Assembly (NCBI RefSeq): GCF_022682495.2
Contig: NC_071398.1
Location: 8,810,934-8,874,933 of the forward strand
From: Desmodus rotundus
Taxonomy: Eukaryota > Chordata > Mammalia > Chiroptera > Phyllostomidae
DNA length: 64,000 nt
Direction of reading: 5' to 3'
Position numbers and translations under genes: made by a program. Positions 21,480 to 31,690 of this stretch are shown piece by piece. Under the pieces are notes generated by a model that saw only the letters and a program-made list of their open reading frames with translations, was not told the DNA's origin and made no database searches. How positions within the stretch are numbered: the first letter of the stretch is position 1; the number at the start of each line of letters is the position of its first letter.

Positions 21480-23640
21480 CGCGTTCCCTCTGCTGTCCTG
21501 CAGGTGTTTGGTTTGGTTTTGAATGACTTACTGTAAAGTCGGGAGGACGTCGCAGCACCGCGCCGACACGGCCCGTGCGAGAGACGGGATTCACCCCCGG
21601 CGGAAATCGAGACTCCGGGAGACACCAGCTAGGGATCCCTCCGCGCGAGGTCCCACCAGAGGGCTTCAGTGCGCTTCCACCTGGCCGCGAACCCCCGCCT
21701 CCAAACGTCTGAGTCCGCTCTCAGACCGGAGAGGGAGTGTCCGTTAGTAATGGCCAAGCCCCCGCGCCTGGATTTTGAACTTCCGCTCCCACGAAAGGAC
21801 CTGGGACCCACACTTGTTGAAAGCCGACCCACTCTCCGAACGAGTGTTATCAGCGAGCTGCCAATCTCGTCAGAGCTCGACCAGCTGCCTGAAACTGGAC
21901 GGCTCCTCAGCCCCTTCGCCCCAGGACGCGGCGACGCCTGCGGCGCTCACAGCAACACCAGACGGCCACCACACAGCGGCCACCACGCGCCGCGGCCACA
22001 GCCGGGCGGGCGGGAACGTCAGCCGGCCCGGGTGACTAACGCGGGAACCCAAACACCTCACAAACACAAGTCTCTTCTTCGCTCGTTTGACCCGCTTGCT
22101 AATTTTTCACTCGCCCTCCCATGTTGTCACCACGTATCTGTTCCTATCGGACAGGCTGTCACAAGGAAATACGCAGAATTTTCCTTCACAAACACCACTC
22201 AAACTCACGCATCAGTGTCTGACAGTTGAATAAATCCCGCCAGGCAAGAGCACTTAGAGAAACAGGGGGGCGGGGGCTGGAGGTTACGTGTAGCCCCCCG
22301 GCTTCCAGGAAGAGCCCCGACTGTCGCGGGTCCCGAGCGCCGCGACGCCCGGCTGAGTGACTTCGGGGGGAAAGTTTCCGTCGGGAGGTCTCCTCTGAAC
22401 ACGCCCTCAAGCCCACGGGCGTCCAATTCGCTCTTTTTCCCAGGCCGCAGCGCTCGCCCGGGGGGCGGGCGGGAAACTGCCCGCGCGAGCCCGGCGGGGT
22501 GAACCCCGAGACCGACGCCCTCAGTCCGCGCGACTTCGCCGCCGCCAGCCCCTCCGAGACGCGCGCCGACCTCTCCGGCGGCGCCGGGGCGGCCCGGGGC
22601 TGCGCTCCCCGCGGGGACCCTTCGCACGGCGCGGGGCGCACAAAACCCGCAGGCCCGAAGTCAGGAGGAAGTGCCCGCGCCCGCCCGCCCCTCCCAGCCG
22701 CGGGCACCCGAGACGGCCGGGGCTGCCAGCGTGCCGGGGGCCGAGCCGGGACTCCCGACGCCGGCCCCTCGCCCCGGGAGCTAGGCCGCGGGGGCCGCCG
22801 CCCGCGCCCGGGCGTCCCGGCAAGAAAGGGCAGTTGAGGAGCTCGTGGAGTCTCAGGAGGGTGCAGCCCGCGCGGAGCGAGGCCCTGCCGTCGGAATTAC
22901 CGCCACCGGCGCCCTCCCGAGTCTCCAGGCCCGGCCCGGGCCACCGGGTGGCACCCCGCGCTCCGCCCTCCGCTTCGCGGAGCCCTCGTCCCGACCTCCT
23001 CTCTTCAGAGCCCGAAGACTCCGCCCGCCGTGAGGAGCGTCCGCCCTCGCCCGCCTCGCCACTTCCCTGTCCCGACCGCCCCTCACTCCGCGGAGCTCCG
23101 GCAAACGCTCCTAGTGGCCCCAGGACCACCCCCGCCGCTTCCCTCACCTGCGCCCGCGTGCCGCAGCTGACACCGCCACACCGCCCCGGCCCCTGACCCC
23201 AGCCCGCCTCACCTCAGGCGGCTCCGGCGGCGCTGGACACAGGAAACTCCTGGGTCCCCCGACTCCGGCTCTCCTCGACCCCCTCTTCGGTTAACTCCGC
23301 TTGTTTCTCTACAAAATGGCGCCGGAGGTCGCGCGCTCACGTCGCGGCCTTTCCCCTCCCCGTTCTCATTTCATCATTTGCTGCCCGCCCGAGGAGGGAT
23401 GGCCCCCGCACCAGCCAATGACTGTAAACCGCCCGTAGCCCCCACCCAATCACCGTCAGGTGCCCGCGGATTTAAACCAATCACACACTATCACTTGCAG
23501 AAGTCAAGGAAGAAACCAGGCTCTTGCTAGCAACTACCAATCCGGACTCCCACTTCGCAGGCTTCGGCCAATTGCCGCTCACGAGTCCCTAGGGACTGGA
23601 TCGGAGCCTTCGCGCCTGCGCTCAAGCGAGGACCAATGGG
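21480..23640. promoter_or_regulatory. CNOT1: CpG island promoter of CNOT1
   Basis: CpG becomes frequent near 21.54 kb, is dense from 22.2 to 23.4 kb (long GC runs, many CGs) and fades by 23.64 kb. It covers exon 1 and the first 1.7 kb of intron 1. Several long open frames on both strands inside it are by-products of the GC content. There is no TATA box near the inferred start, as usual for a housekeeping gene. Confidence 0.9.
23213..23325 (-). other. CNOT1: CNOT1 noncoding first exon
   Basis: Read on the minus strand, the segment runs from about GGCGCCATTTTGTAGAG to GCCGCCTGAG and then the donor GTGAGG at 23212. It fits the GC-rich 5' UTR start expected for CNOT1. The CCATTTTG/CAAAATGG block at 23313-23320 is a YY1-type element often found right at transcription starts, so the start is placed near 23,315-23,330. 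The donor is good; the exact start is inferred. Confidence 0.75.
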
Positions 23641-23705
23641 GAGATGCACATAACTTCGATTTGGGGTTTCACGGACTTCCCACCTGCCCTGGAGGTCCTA
23701 CCAAT
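23415..23705 (+). promoter_or_regulatory. Array of seven CCAAT boxes upstream of CNOT1
   Basis: CCAAT pentamers, all on the plus strand (ATTGG on the CNOT1 strand), start at 23415, 23446, 23477, 23537, 23578, 23633 and 23701. Those at 23446 and 23477 are CCAATCA, a good NF-Y core. The nearest lies about 90 bases upstream of the inferred CNOT1 start, the usual NF-Y distance. The pentamers are seen; NF-Y binding is inferred. Confidence 0.6.
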
Positions 23706-23960
23706 GGGGGCTTAGCATTGCCCCTAAGAAACAATAAATAAGGGAGGGGCTCATAAACCCTAGCCACTCTGCGCGGGAACTACTTTGAAGTTAGACTTAA
23801 ACAGCCTTCTTTCGCTCTCCTACCTCTTTCGAAGTGTCAAGTCCCGTAGACTGCCGGGCTTCCGAAGCTTAAACATTCCATTCCCCTCCCCTCGTGTACC
23901 CTGGGCGTGGAACACCGAGCACCAGAAAGCAAGCCAGCCTGTAATTTAAGTGGTGACGCT

Positions 23961-23982
23961 CTGCATCCCGGGATATATAGTG
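23961..23982 (-). promoter_or_regulatory. ZNF143-like motif, weaker copy
   Basis: On the minus strand the block has the shape ACTA...TCCCGGGATGCAG. It resembles the ACTACAATTCCCAGCATGC motif bound by ZNF143/STAF, with mismatches at the centre. It lies about 650 bases upstream of the CNOT1 start. Confidence 0.35.
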
Positions 23983-24067
23983 TTTCCCCACACACACCCC
24001 CAACCCGCCCCACTTTTGTCGCAAAAGCAATGCATCTTCTTCCGTCACTTACGGCACAATAGGAGGA

Positions 24068-24093
24068 GCAGTGCATGCTGGGAAATGTAGTCT
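24068..24093 (-). promoter_or_regulatory. ZNF143/STAF-type motif
   Basis: The minus strand reads ACTACATTTCCCAGCATGCA, a near-perfect long ZNF143 (SBS) motif as found at many housekeeping promoters and chromatin-loop anchors. It lies about 750 bases upstream of the CNOT1 start. Confidence 0.65.
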
Positions 24094-24459
24094 CCTAAGC
24101 GCCACTCTCATCGAGACAACTTTTTCTTCTAGTTCTACCTATTGAAGAAGGGATGTCTTAGAGAGAGGCTGGAAGCTAAGTTTCTCTTTTTGGCTTACGA
24201 CTTGTAATCGGTACTCAGATATGTAAACGATACATGAGGCCTTTATGCTCGGGGGGGGGGGAGCACAAAAACCTACCTTTTGCTATAATTTATTATGTAT
24301 AGTCGATCCCAAGATTTTATGGTCACCTGGTCCCAGAGGAGGTATGGGAACACAAGGAAGAAAGAGTTGACCGGTTGCCTCTTGAAACTTCTGAAAAAAA
24401 CCTATCCTCCTCATCACCCTGTTCTAAGACTAGGTGCAGAAGCACTACCTTTTGTGCCT

Positions 24460-24468
<9 letters not shown>

Positions 24469-24495
<27 letters not shown>
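24469..24495 (+). repeat. (GT)n microsatellite
   Basis: About 13 GT units immediately before a VES SINE. Confidence 0.9.
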
Positions 24496-24510
24496 GTAAC
24501 AGCACAACAG

Positions 24511-24688
24511 GCCTTGGTTGGGTAACTCAGTTGGTTAGAGCGTGGTCCAGTACACAAAGGTTGAGATTAGATCCCTGGTCTGGGCACATGCAAGCATCAA
24601 CCAATGAGTGCATAGATAAGTGGAAGACCAAATCAATGTTTCTTTCTCTCCATTCTTCTCTCAATCAGTAAATAAAAAATTTAAAAAG
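24511..24688 (+). repeat. VES SINE, shorter subtype
   Basis: Head GCCTTGGTTGGGTAACTCAG with GTTAGAGCGTGGTCCAGTAC, clearly tRNA-like; tail ATCAGTAAATAAAAAATTT. Confidence 0.8.
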
Positions 24689-24689
24689 C

Positions 24690-24960
24690 ATACACAACAT
24701 AAAATTTCCTCTTAACCATTTTTAAGTATTACCGTACATTAGTGTTAACTATACGCCTGAACTTTTTCATGTTGTAAAACTAAAACTTTATACTCATGAA
24801 ACAACTCATTTCCTTTCTCCAGTCCCTGACACCCACGGTTCTACTTTCTATTTCTGATAGAAAGAGTTAGACTACTTTAGGTACCTCATATAAGTGGAAT
24901 CATGCACTATTTGCCTTTTTTGTAACTGGCTTATTTCACTTAAATGTACTTTTTGACACC
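24690..24960 (-). repeat. Old L1 3' UTR fragment
   Basis: Contains AGTGTTAACTATACGCCTG and ATATAAGTGGAATCATGCAC, typical of reverse-oriented old L1 3' sequences. Confidence 0.55.
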
Positions 24961-25049
24961 TGCCTTTCCTTGGAGGCCAATTATTTCAGTAAACATTTAC
25001 TGAGTGTCTTGTGTTTTTAAGCAACTGAATAAGACCCAGGGACCTCCAC

Positions 25050-25160
25050 ATTTAGTGAGGTCAAGGATTGCTTCAGTCTTGTTCTCAGCTGTATTCCCAG
25101 CACCTGGCACCATGCCTAGCCTACAGTAGGCATGTGAGCAAATAAATGTTGAAAAAATCA
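25050..25160 (+). repeat. L2 3' end
   Basis: Reads CCCAGCACCTGGCACCATGC and ends GCAAATAAATGTTGAA, the usual L2 terminus. Confidence 0.6.
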
Positions 25161-25249
25161 AGAGAAATGGACTTACAACATTATAATGTTAGTGGTAAAA
25201 GTCCCCTTAAACAGACCAAGGATGAGAAATAAGGCCCATCTATTCATTG

Positions 25250-25850
25250 TTATTGCATGAAATTTATGAAATTGCTAATGCCCTTATAGCTAGTAGGATT
25301 TTGGCCAACCTTATTAAAACCGCAAATTCACAGACCCATTGACTCAGTAATTCCATGTGTAGGAATTTATTCCACAGGTGAATGTTGCAAAGTCATACAG
25401 AAATGAATGTATCAAGATATTCACTGGTGCATTGTTTATGGGACCTCAGAATATTGGAAGCAATAAGCAACACGTTAAATAAATGTATGGTGTGGTCATA
25501 CAGTGGAATGCAGCGAAGTTTTTTTTAAAAAGAGTGAGGTAAACCTATATTTACAGATATGAAATGATGCCAAGATTTTAAAAGATGGAATAATCAGTAT
25601 GTTACCACTTGTGTAGGAGAAAATGACTATATTTACATATAACTAAATGCATAAAAAGGTTTGGAAAGAGACACACACACTCCACAGGTGACACTAATTG
25701 TTATCCCTGAGGAGGGAAGTGGAATGAGGAAGGGTAAGGAGAACTTTTGCTTTTTATTCCATATGTTACTATCGTACTGGAACTTTTTACAAGGAGGATG
25801 TATTCATGTTTTATTTGTGTAATTTAAGACATTTCTTTTAAAGACACAGA
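25250..25850 (+). repeat. Old L1 3' fragment
   Basis: Has GAATTTATTCCACAGGTGAA, CACTGGTGCATTGTTTATGG and CATACAGTGGAATGCAGCGA, in L1 order. Confidence 0.6.
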
Positions 25851-25859
25851 ATGTGATAC

Positions 25860-26900
25860 CCATAAAGATCCTCAATCTACAGTCAACTCTAATTCTACAA
25901 CCAGTTCAGGTCTTACATGTATATCTCCTAAAATAAGATAATTTGAAATAAAGCTGAGTTGCCTTTCCCCACTTCAGCCTGTCTTTGCCAGAAAATGGTT
26001 TGCTACCTTATGCAGAAGCTGCTCCTGGAGACCCTTGAGCCCCCTGCCAGCCCCTCCCCCAGAGCTGCACCACCAACACTCCAAGGATTTGACCTCATTG
26101 GGGCCTTAACCAAATACTTGCAGGATTCCACAATAGCCTGGAGATCAAAGTCCTTCAACTGTATGTTAAGAAGTCATGGTGGCTTGTGCCCCTGATAAAA
26201 AGCAGGAGACTGCCACAAACTGGAAAGGGTATAGAGATCCCCTGGTACCCTGGTCTTATTTTACTGAAAGACCTGGTTGGAAATCATGCCCAGACAAACT
26301 ATTTCACTACAGACCTTCACAAAGGATTCACTGAATCACCTTGTAACTCAGCAATTATGTGCCCTAGGGTTCAAATGTATTTAGAAACAGGATATTTCAG
26401 CCAGGTGTTAATTACTCACCTGGCCTCTTGCCTTAACCTTCTTCCAGTCCTCCCTCTCCCCCACCCCCAATTAGTTATGCATCCAAGATTCTGGAAGAAC
26501 TTGACAAACTCTTTTAAGTATAACAAGTATAATGAAAGTCTTAGTGGATTGGGTTGGGTTGCAGGCAAAAATACCTAGAAGAAAAAGGACTTTGAGATCT
26601 GTGCAAAGTATGTTATACAATGTTTGAAGGTGCTGGGGAGAAGGGTGGTCAGAAATAAAAGGCTTTATTATTCCCTGTTCCTGTTTTTCAGTCCCATTTT
26701 ATCAGATGAGTCAGAAACTATGATTTACACTAGCTTTGACTACTATACAATTCTCTGTCCTAACCAAAGCCATTCATTGACAGCCTAACTCTGAATTCTC
26801 ATGTCCTTCAAGGCTATTACCACCGCCAAGCCTTCTGACTCCCTGGGTCCCTATGCTTTGGTCGACTTCTGCGACTCTACACTGAGGAGAGGATGTCTTG
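25860..26900. other. Anonymous intergenic DNA
   Basis: No gene or named repeat recognised. Open frames up to 130 codons (26186-26578) show no family motif. An AATAAA-like GAAATAAAAGGC at about 26655 has no transcript context. Confidence 0.4.
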
Positions 26901-26929
26901 GCATGCACATTGCAAAATGCCTATTGAGA

Positions 26930-27060
26930 AATCCCAAATCCTGAGTTCTAACGCAGGCTGTGACCCTATGTTTCTGTCTAACTTTGGAAAAGTCACTTCC
27001 CCTCCCTGGACCTCTTTTACCCTCTTCACTAATCTGATGATACTGGACAACCATTGCATG
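26930..27060 (+). repeat. MIR SINE
   Basis: Forward MIR order: TGAGTTCTAACGCAGG, TTGGAAAAGTCACTTCCC, CTCTTCACTAATCTGATGAT. Confidence 0.5.
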
Positions 27061-27234
27061 GCTCCCAGATTGTGGACTGTGAACTTCCAGGAAGCCGAGG
27101 ACTTACTGTGGGATCCTGGAATTCTTCTGTGCACATAGTTTCTTTAAATCAACCAATATTGTCTAAAAGTACAACTTGACCTACTTTATCTCACCCATAA
27201 CTCAGGACCCTGTGACCTAGGGACGGAGTTATAC

Positions 27235-27375
27235 ACCCAATTTTACAGATCATAAAACTGAGGCTTAGAGAGGTTGCCTCGCCTGCCCTAGGTCACACAC
27301 CTAGTCAACCGCAGAGCAAGTGTTGCAACCCAAGCTGACCTCAGAACTCACATTCTCAGCTACCTCACTCGAAGC
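27235..27375 (-). repeat. MIR SINE
   Basis: Reads TTTTACAGATCATAAAACTG, AGGCTTAGAGAGGTTG and GGTCACACACCTAGTCA, a clear reverse MIR. Confidence 0.75.
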
Positions 27376-27559
27376 TGTGCTTTGGAAACCCCCTGCCAGG
27401 GTGACTTCCCAGCTGTAATGTTCATCAGCCCATTAGTAACTAGACAGTTTCCAAACCAAGAGATATGATGCATAGTGTAACAGGGTGTTATAAGTTAGAC
27501 ATTCTGAAAATACTGGTGTGTGTTTGGTGTTTACCAATTGAGTTTACATTTGAATTCTT

Positions 27560-27756
27560 TTTTAATTTTGTTCCTTTGTTTTAAAGTTTGTATTTATTTA
27601 TTTTTAGAGAAAGGGGATGGTCGGGAGAAAGAGAGAGAGAAACCTCAATGTGTGGTTGTCTCCTGCGTGCCCGCAACTGGGGACCTGGCCCGCAACCTAG
27701 GCATGTGCCCTGACTGGGAATCGAACCGGTAACCTTGGGGTATCAAGACAACACTC
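27560..27756 (-). repeat. VES SINE, head truncated
   Basis: Reverse copy with tail TATTTATTTATTTTTAGAGA; ends at GGAATCGAACCGGTAACC without the usual head. TTGAATTCTT flanks both sides (about 27550 and 27757). Confidence 0.8.
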
Positions 27757-27820
27757 TTGAATTCTTACATTCTGTCCTGAAAAAGGAAAGTGGGACACAC
27801 CCCAAGAGAAGCAGATGGCC

Positions 27821-27842
27821 GGGGGGGGGGGGGGGGGGGGGG
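27821..27842 (+). repeat. G22 homopolymer
   Basis: Twenty-two G in a row after GATGGCC. It may be unstable in sequencing, so its length should be treated with care; it could form quadruplex structures. Confidence 0.9.
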
Positions 27843-28012
27843 TGCGCAGAATGGGAAGCTCCAGCCTCTGGGAAACCCTCTCAGCTGCTAAGGAAGATCA
27901 CAGAAAGGAACCAACCTGAGCAGGTCCACATTAAGGCACCGGGGGTCTGGAGCCTAACGCAGAAGAGACATCGGCAAAACTGGACTAGCTGTCTTGACAG
28001 CATATGTCTCTA

Positions 28013-28072
28013 TAGAACAGTGGTTCTCCAAGAACAGGCCCCTAACCAGCGGCAGCAGTACCATCCGGGAAC
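28013..28072 (+). repeat. MER5-type hAT DNA transposon fragment
   Basis: ACAGTGGTTCTCCAAGAACA followed by CCAGCGGCAGCAG and CATCCGGGAAC matches the left end of MER5-like elements. Confidence 0.5.
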
Positions 28073-29158
28073 ATGACAGAGTGGCAGAGAGGGGGTACAT
28101 TCCAGCAAAGGGCTAAGCCTTCCAGAGATGATGATGTCTGAATCTTTGAGAATCTTTGAGAAGCAGAAAGGCCAGGAAGGCTGGAGCCCAAAGATGTATC
28201 CAGAGGACTGCCAGGGCCCCCAGGGTCAGCCCTTTATCCTAAGGGCTCTGGGAAGCCTTCAAAGGGTTGGGTGCCCAGCAGGAGAAGTTGCTGGGACACT
28301 AGCCACCACAGGAGACTGGGAGAGGTGGTGGCCGCGAGAGGGGAGGTAAAGGTGTAGGGCTGTGGCAACTGACAGAGTATGAAAGGTGAGGGAGAAAAAG
28401 CAGACTGTGTGCCACTGGGTGCCTTCCCCCCATGAAGCAGGGAGACTGGAGAAGCAGGTTTGGGGGCAGAGATGGTAAGTTCAGTTTTGAGTAGAAGGTG
28501 CCCGTGAATCACCCAAATGGAGAAGTTGAGTGGCCCCCACAGGCCAAAGCTGTGGGAACTCGAGCTGTTGATGGAGAATGGAGTCACGGCCAGGCAGGTG
28601 GCCCTTGGGGAGCCTTCAGAGAGCAGAAGTCCTGGGGCCCTGGGCCCTGGGAAAAGCTGTGCTTATGCTTCAGCTTAAGGAAGGAAGAGTCTCCAGCTTC
28701 CTAGGAATAGTCCAGCCCCGGAGGCTGAGAACTGCTGGAGGCTGAGTAAAGTCCAGAGGCTCAAGAGGACTGTGTTTTTGAGCAGTCAGGCAAGGAGGGG
28801 GCTGACAAGGCCTTAGGCTAAGTGATAGAGCTGTGTGACCTTGGAGAGAGCTGTGTCCCAGAGTGAGGCCGTGAAGCCAGAGTGAAGCCAGAGGGGAGAG
28901 GGCTGTGGATTTGAGAGAAGGAAGCTATAGCTGGACAGGAGGGGAAACTATTTTGCTTGTTGTTGGGTTCTTTTTTTATTGTTTTGTTTTTTAAGATGGA
29001 GAGATCGGAGCACATTTAAATGCTAATAATCTTCTTTTGAAAAGAAGTTATCTCTCCTCCCTATGATGAGATCTGGGTGGAGCTTGGCTTTAGGTAGCTG
29101 GAGGGACAAAGTCTTCTCCTTTGTTTTCCTAAAGAAGTACTTGGGCTTTGATCTTCCT

Positions 29159-29196
29159 CCAACCCTCCTCCTCCTCCTCCTCCTCCTCCTCCTCCA
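29159..29196 (+). repeat. (CTC)n microsatellite
   Basis: About twelve CTC units, GAG on the other strand. Confidence 0.9.
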
Positions 29197-29799
29197 GATG
29201 TTCTTGGACTCCCAGGCAGGGTCTGTCCAGGAACAGCCCCCTGTGGAGGGACACCGGAACCCACTCCTGCCCAGGCTGTTGACTTCTGGAAGGAGCAAAG
29301 GCTGCCTTCCTCCACACCCATCCATGCCCCTTCAGCTCTCCCTTCTTCGGGTGCCCTCACTGGCTGCTTCAGGGCCTCCACAAACCTCTCCCACCCAGGA
29401 AATTGCAAGGCAGCTCAGTGTCCTGTTGTGGACTAGGGCACGGAGGTCATTTTGCAACACTTCCCAGAAAGAGGGGCCCTGGCACCATGAATTAACCTGG
29501 GACCTGCTGGAAGAACAAGCTGAGGGTGTCCAGACAGGCTGGGTCTATTCTGAGACACTGGGATCTGGAATTCCCAGGGTCCCTTTTCACCCTTGCCTTT
29601 CCAACCAGCAAGAAGCAACTCCTAGACATGAGCCTACCCACTCTCCCAGGGTCACAACTTTCCTACGCTCTCTTCCTGGACTCCGGGACCCCCACCTCCA
29701 TCCCCTCCACTTCCAATGGCAGCAGGTGCCTCTCTCATCCATTTCTTCTTTCAACAAATATTGGAGTGCTTACTATTGTTAAAAAAAAAACCCCACAAG

Positions 29800-29855
29800 A
29801 TTTACTCAGTGATTCATGAATTGGGCAGTATTCCATGTAGCAACTGGAAGGGTGC
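29800..29855 (+). repeat. Fragment of an old dispersed repeat
   Basis: GTGATTCATGAATTGGGCAG and ATGTAGCAACTGGAAGG recur in similar form at about 31270 and 44390. Probably LTR-derived; family not named. Confidence 0.4.
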
Positions 29856-30079
29856 TCAGGGGGTGTACGAAATGGAAGTTTTTTTTACAGGGACATCTTT
29901 GGGGGAGATGAGAGGAAAGGTTAGTGTCATGCAGATTGCCTCTCTTTCTCTGGGGGATGGAGAGGGCCCCTGTGACAGATTGCTTTACTGGGGCTTGCCT
30001 GGAAAATTCCCATCACCGTGAGCACCTCACCATCCTAATCTATTTCAAGCTCAGGCCATGCTCTCTACAGTCCAAGGCT

Positions 30080-30290
30080 GCCCACACGGAAGGCAAGCAG
30101 TCAGACTCCTCGGGTTCCTATTCCAGCTCTCCCCCAGGTAAACTCGCACTGGGATACCATCTCTGCAAGCTTCTGTCCCTTCATCTGTGAAATGGGGATA
30201 ATGAGAGTACCTACCGCGGAGGTTCTTTGGAGGGTTCAGCGAGATCAAGTAGGTAAAACAGTGCCTGGCATGGAGGAAATTCATACATTC
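30080..30290 (+). repeat. MIR SINE
   Basis: Reads CCCTTCATCTGTGAAATGGG, GAGAGTACCTACCG and ACAGTGCCTGGCATGG, a forward MIR 3' half. Confidence 0.75.
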
Positions 30291-30315
30291 GGTCATTTAT
30301 TCAACAAATAGTTTT

Positions 30316-30510
30316 ACTTTATTTCATTTTTAAAGACTTTATTTATTTTTAGAGAGCAGGGAAGGGAGGGAGAAAGAGAGGGAGAGAAACGTCGGTGTGA
30401 GGGTGTGAGAGAAAAACATCAATTGGTTGCCTCCCCAACCGGGAATCAAACTGGTGACCTTCCACTTTGCGGGATGACCCCCAACCAGCTGACCCACACC
30501 AGTCAGGTCT
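30316..30510 (-). repeat. VES SINE, reverse
   Basis: Complete; flanked by ACAAATAGTTTT (30304-30315) and ACAAACAGTTTT (30511-30522). It splits the old repeat that continues on both sides. Confidence 0.88.
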
Positions 30511-30522
30511 ACAAACAGTTTT

Positions 30523-31190
30523 TAAGTGCCTCTTGCGTGCTAGGTATTGAGAAAGTAGCAGGGGGAAAAAAGGCAAAGCTTCTACATTCATTGATCTTGC
30601 ATTTAAATAGGAAGAGGGTGGGGATCAGCAATAATAAATAAATAATGCTAGGTAGCAAAAGTGTGATGAGAAGCAATGAAGCACAACAGGCTGCTGGAGT
30701 GACGAAGATGTGGTAGGGTGGGAAGGTGGGCCGCAGCGATTTTTGTGTGAGGAGACCTCTCTGATAGAGGAGCTAAGCAAAGAACTAAATGAAGAGAGAG
30801 GAAGCCAGGCAGTTATCTGGTGGCAGAGGGTTCTAGGCACAGGGTTGGGGGGCAGAATATGCAAAAGCCCTGAGGCTGAAGTCTGGGGAGTCTCCAGGTT
30901 TCCCTGAAGCAGAGCAGCGGTAGAGGAGGAGGAGAGTGGTAGAATATGGGGTCAGCGGAGCCAGAAGCATGGGCCCTGGGGGCCATGTGAGGACTGTGGC
31001 TTTCCTCCTAGTAAGAAGAGCCTCTATGGAGGATTTTGAGCTGAAGATGAGGAGCTGACCTTGTTTTGAAAGGCTGCTGCAAGAAGAGACTAGAGGAGAG
31101 TAAGTGTGGCGGCAGGAATCTCCCAGTTAGAAGGATGTTGTAATAGTTCAGGCAAGAGATGATGATGGATTGGACCAGTTGCAAAGATAG
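30523..31190 (+). repeat. Old dispersed repeat, second long copy
   Basis: Blocks TGCTAGGTATTGAGAAAGTA, CAGAATATGCAAAAGCCCTG and AGGCAAGAGATGATGATGG follow the same order as the copy at 13.7-14.6 kb. Family not named with confidence. Confidence 0.5.
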
Positions 31191-31199
31191 AGAGAAGGA

Positions 31200-31690
31200 T
31201 TACCTATACATAACAGCGTTAAAGAACAAAAACTCAGTCCAGTAAATTGGAAAATCTAATTGGCTTCATGGAGCAATTCATGAATCAGGCAGCAGCCCAA
31301 CCTGCAGTTACAGAGGACCTTGGAGAAACTCTACAATGTGGCCAGTACGGAAGGCTTTTATAGGCAGAAACTGAGGGGAGGGGAGGGGGCAAGAAGATTA
31401 TTAGCAAAAGAATAAAAAGGGTTGTTTCAGGCAAGGTTACCTTCCTTTATGGGATGGCAGAGGTCTTATCAGTCAGATTCTTTCAGCTTCCTGGGGAGAA
31501 GGGGCAGACCTCATTGGAACTGACAAGAAAATTTCAGAATAACTAATGAAGAGTACGTTCCTTACGAGTACATTAAGAGACATTCGAAACTGCAGTTAGG
31601 TCAGGTATTTAGTCTAGGTTTCATGTCACAGGCTTTAGCACAAGTGACTCCATTGGGGCCTGTGGTTTTCTCTTCAACAATAATTATTTC
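31200..31690 (+). repeat. LTR-like old repeat
   Basis: AACAAAAACTCAGTCCAGTA, ATTGGCTTCATGGAGCAATT and AACTGACAAGAAAATTTCAG match a dispersed mammalian repeat that I believe to be an old LTR. No coding region was seen beside it. Confidence 0.45.

Larger units (their letters stand above)
4011..23212 (-). other. CNOT1: CNOT1 intron 1 (19.2 kb)
   Basis: No coding exon was recognised here. The intron is built mostly of VES SINEs, L1 and L2 fragments, an MLT1 LTR and an ORF1-only L1 derivative, listed separately. Stretches without a recognised repeat include about 4.1-5.2, 6.1-6.4, 9.9-10.2, 12.5-13.7, 16.7-17.1, 18.8-20.3 and 20.5-21.5 kb; they are AT-rich and I see no gene in them. The last 1.7 kb at the right is the CpG island. 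Confidence 0.8.
23741..24470. other. Region upstream of the CNOT1 promoter
   Basis: Apart from the two ZNF143-like motifs I see no gene. A G12 run lies at about 24250. CG content falls to background by 24.1 kb. Confidence 0.5.
27843..29740. other. Repeat-poor intergenic block
   Basis: Almost 2 kb with few recognised repeats (a MER5 scrap, an old repeat piece near 28430-28580, and (CTC)n). It holds the longest open frame of the window (29063-29782, plus strand, 239 codons), but that frame contains a ten-leucine run coded by the CTC microsatellite and has no recognisable domain, so I do not call a gene. Confidence 0.45.

Noticed and set aside
21669..22229. 186-codon open frame on the plus strand in the CNOT1 CpG island
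   Set aside because: It is antisense to CNOT1 intron 1, has no recognisable domain, and GC-rich DNA poor in stops gives such frames by chance.
22521..23147. 208-codon minus-strand frame rich in Arg, Gly and Ala
   Set aside because: It lies inside intron 1 just downstream of exon 1; its composition is what CpG-island DNA encodes in any frame.
24511..24688. tRNA gene (box A/B-like sequence)
   Set aside because: The tRNA-like part is the head of a VES SINE; it lacks a full cloverleaf and is followed by the SINE body and tail.
26186..26578. 130-codon frame in intergenic DNA
   Set aside because: No motif recognised, no neighbouring exon signals, flanked by repeats.
29063..29782. 239-codon plus-strand frame
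   Set aside because: Contains a leucine run from a CTC microsatellite and ends in an old repeat; no domain, no splice or poly(A) context.
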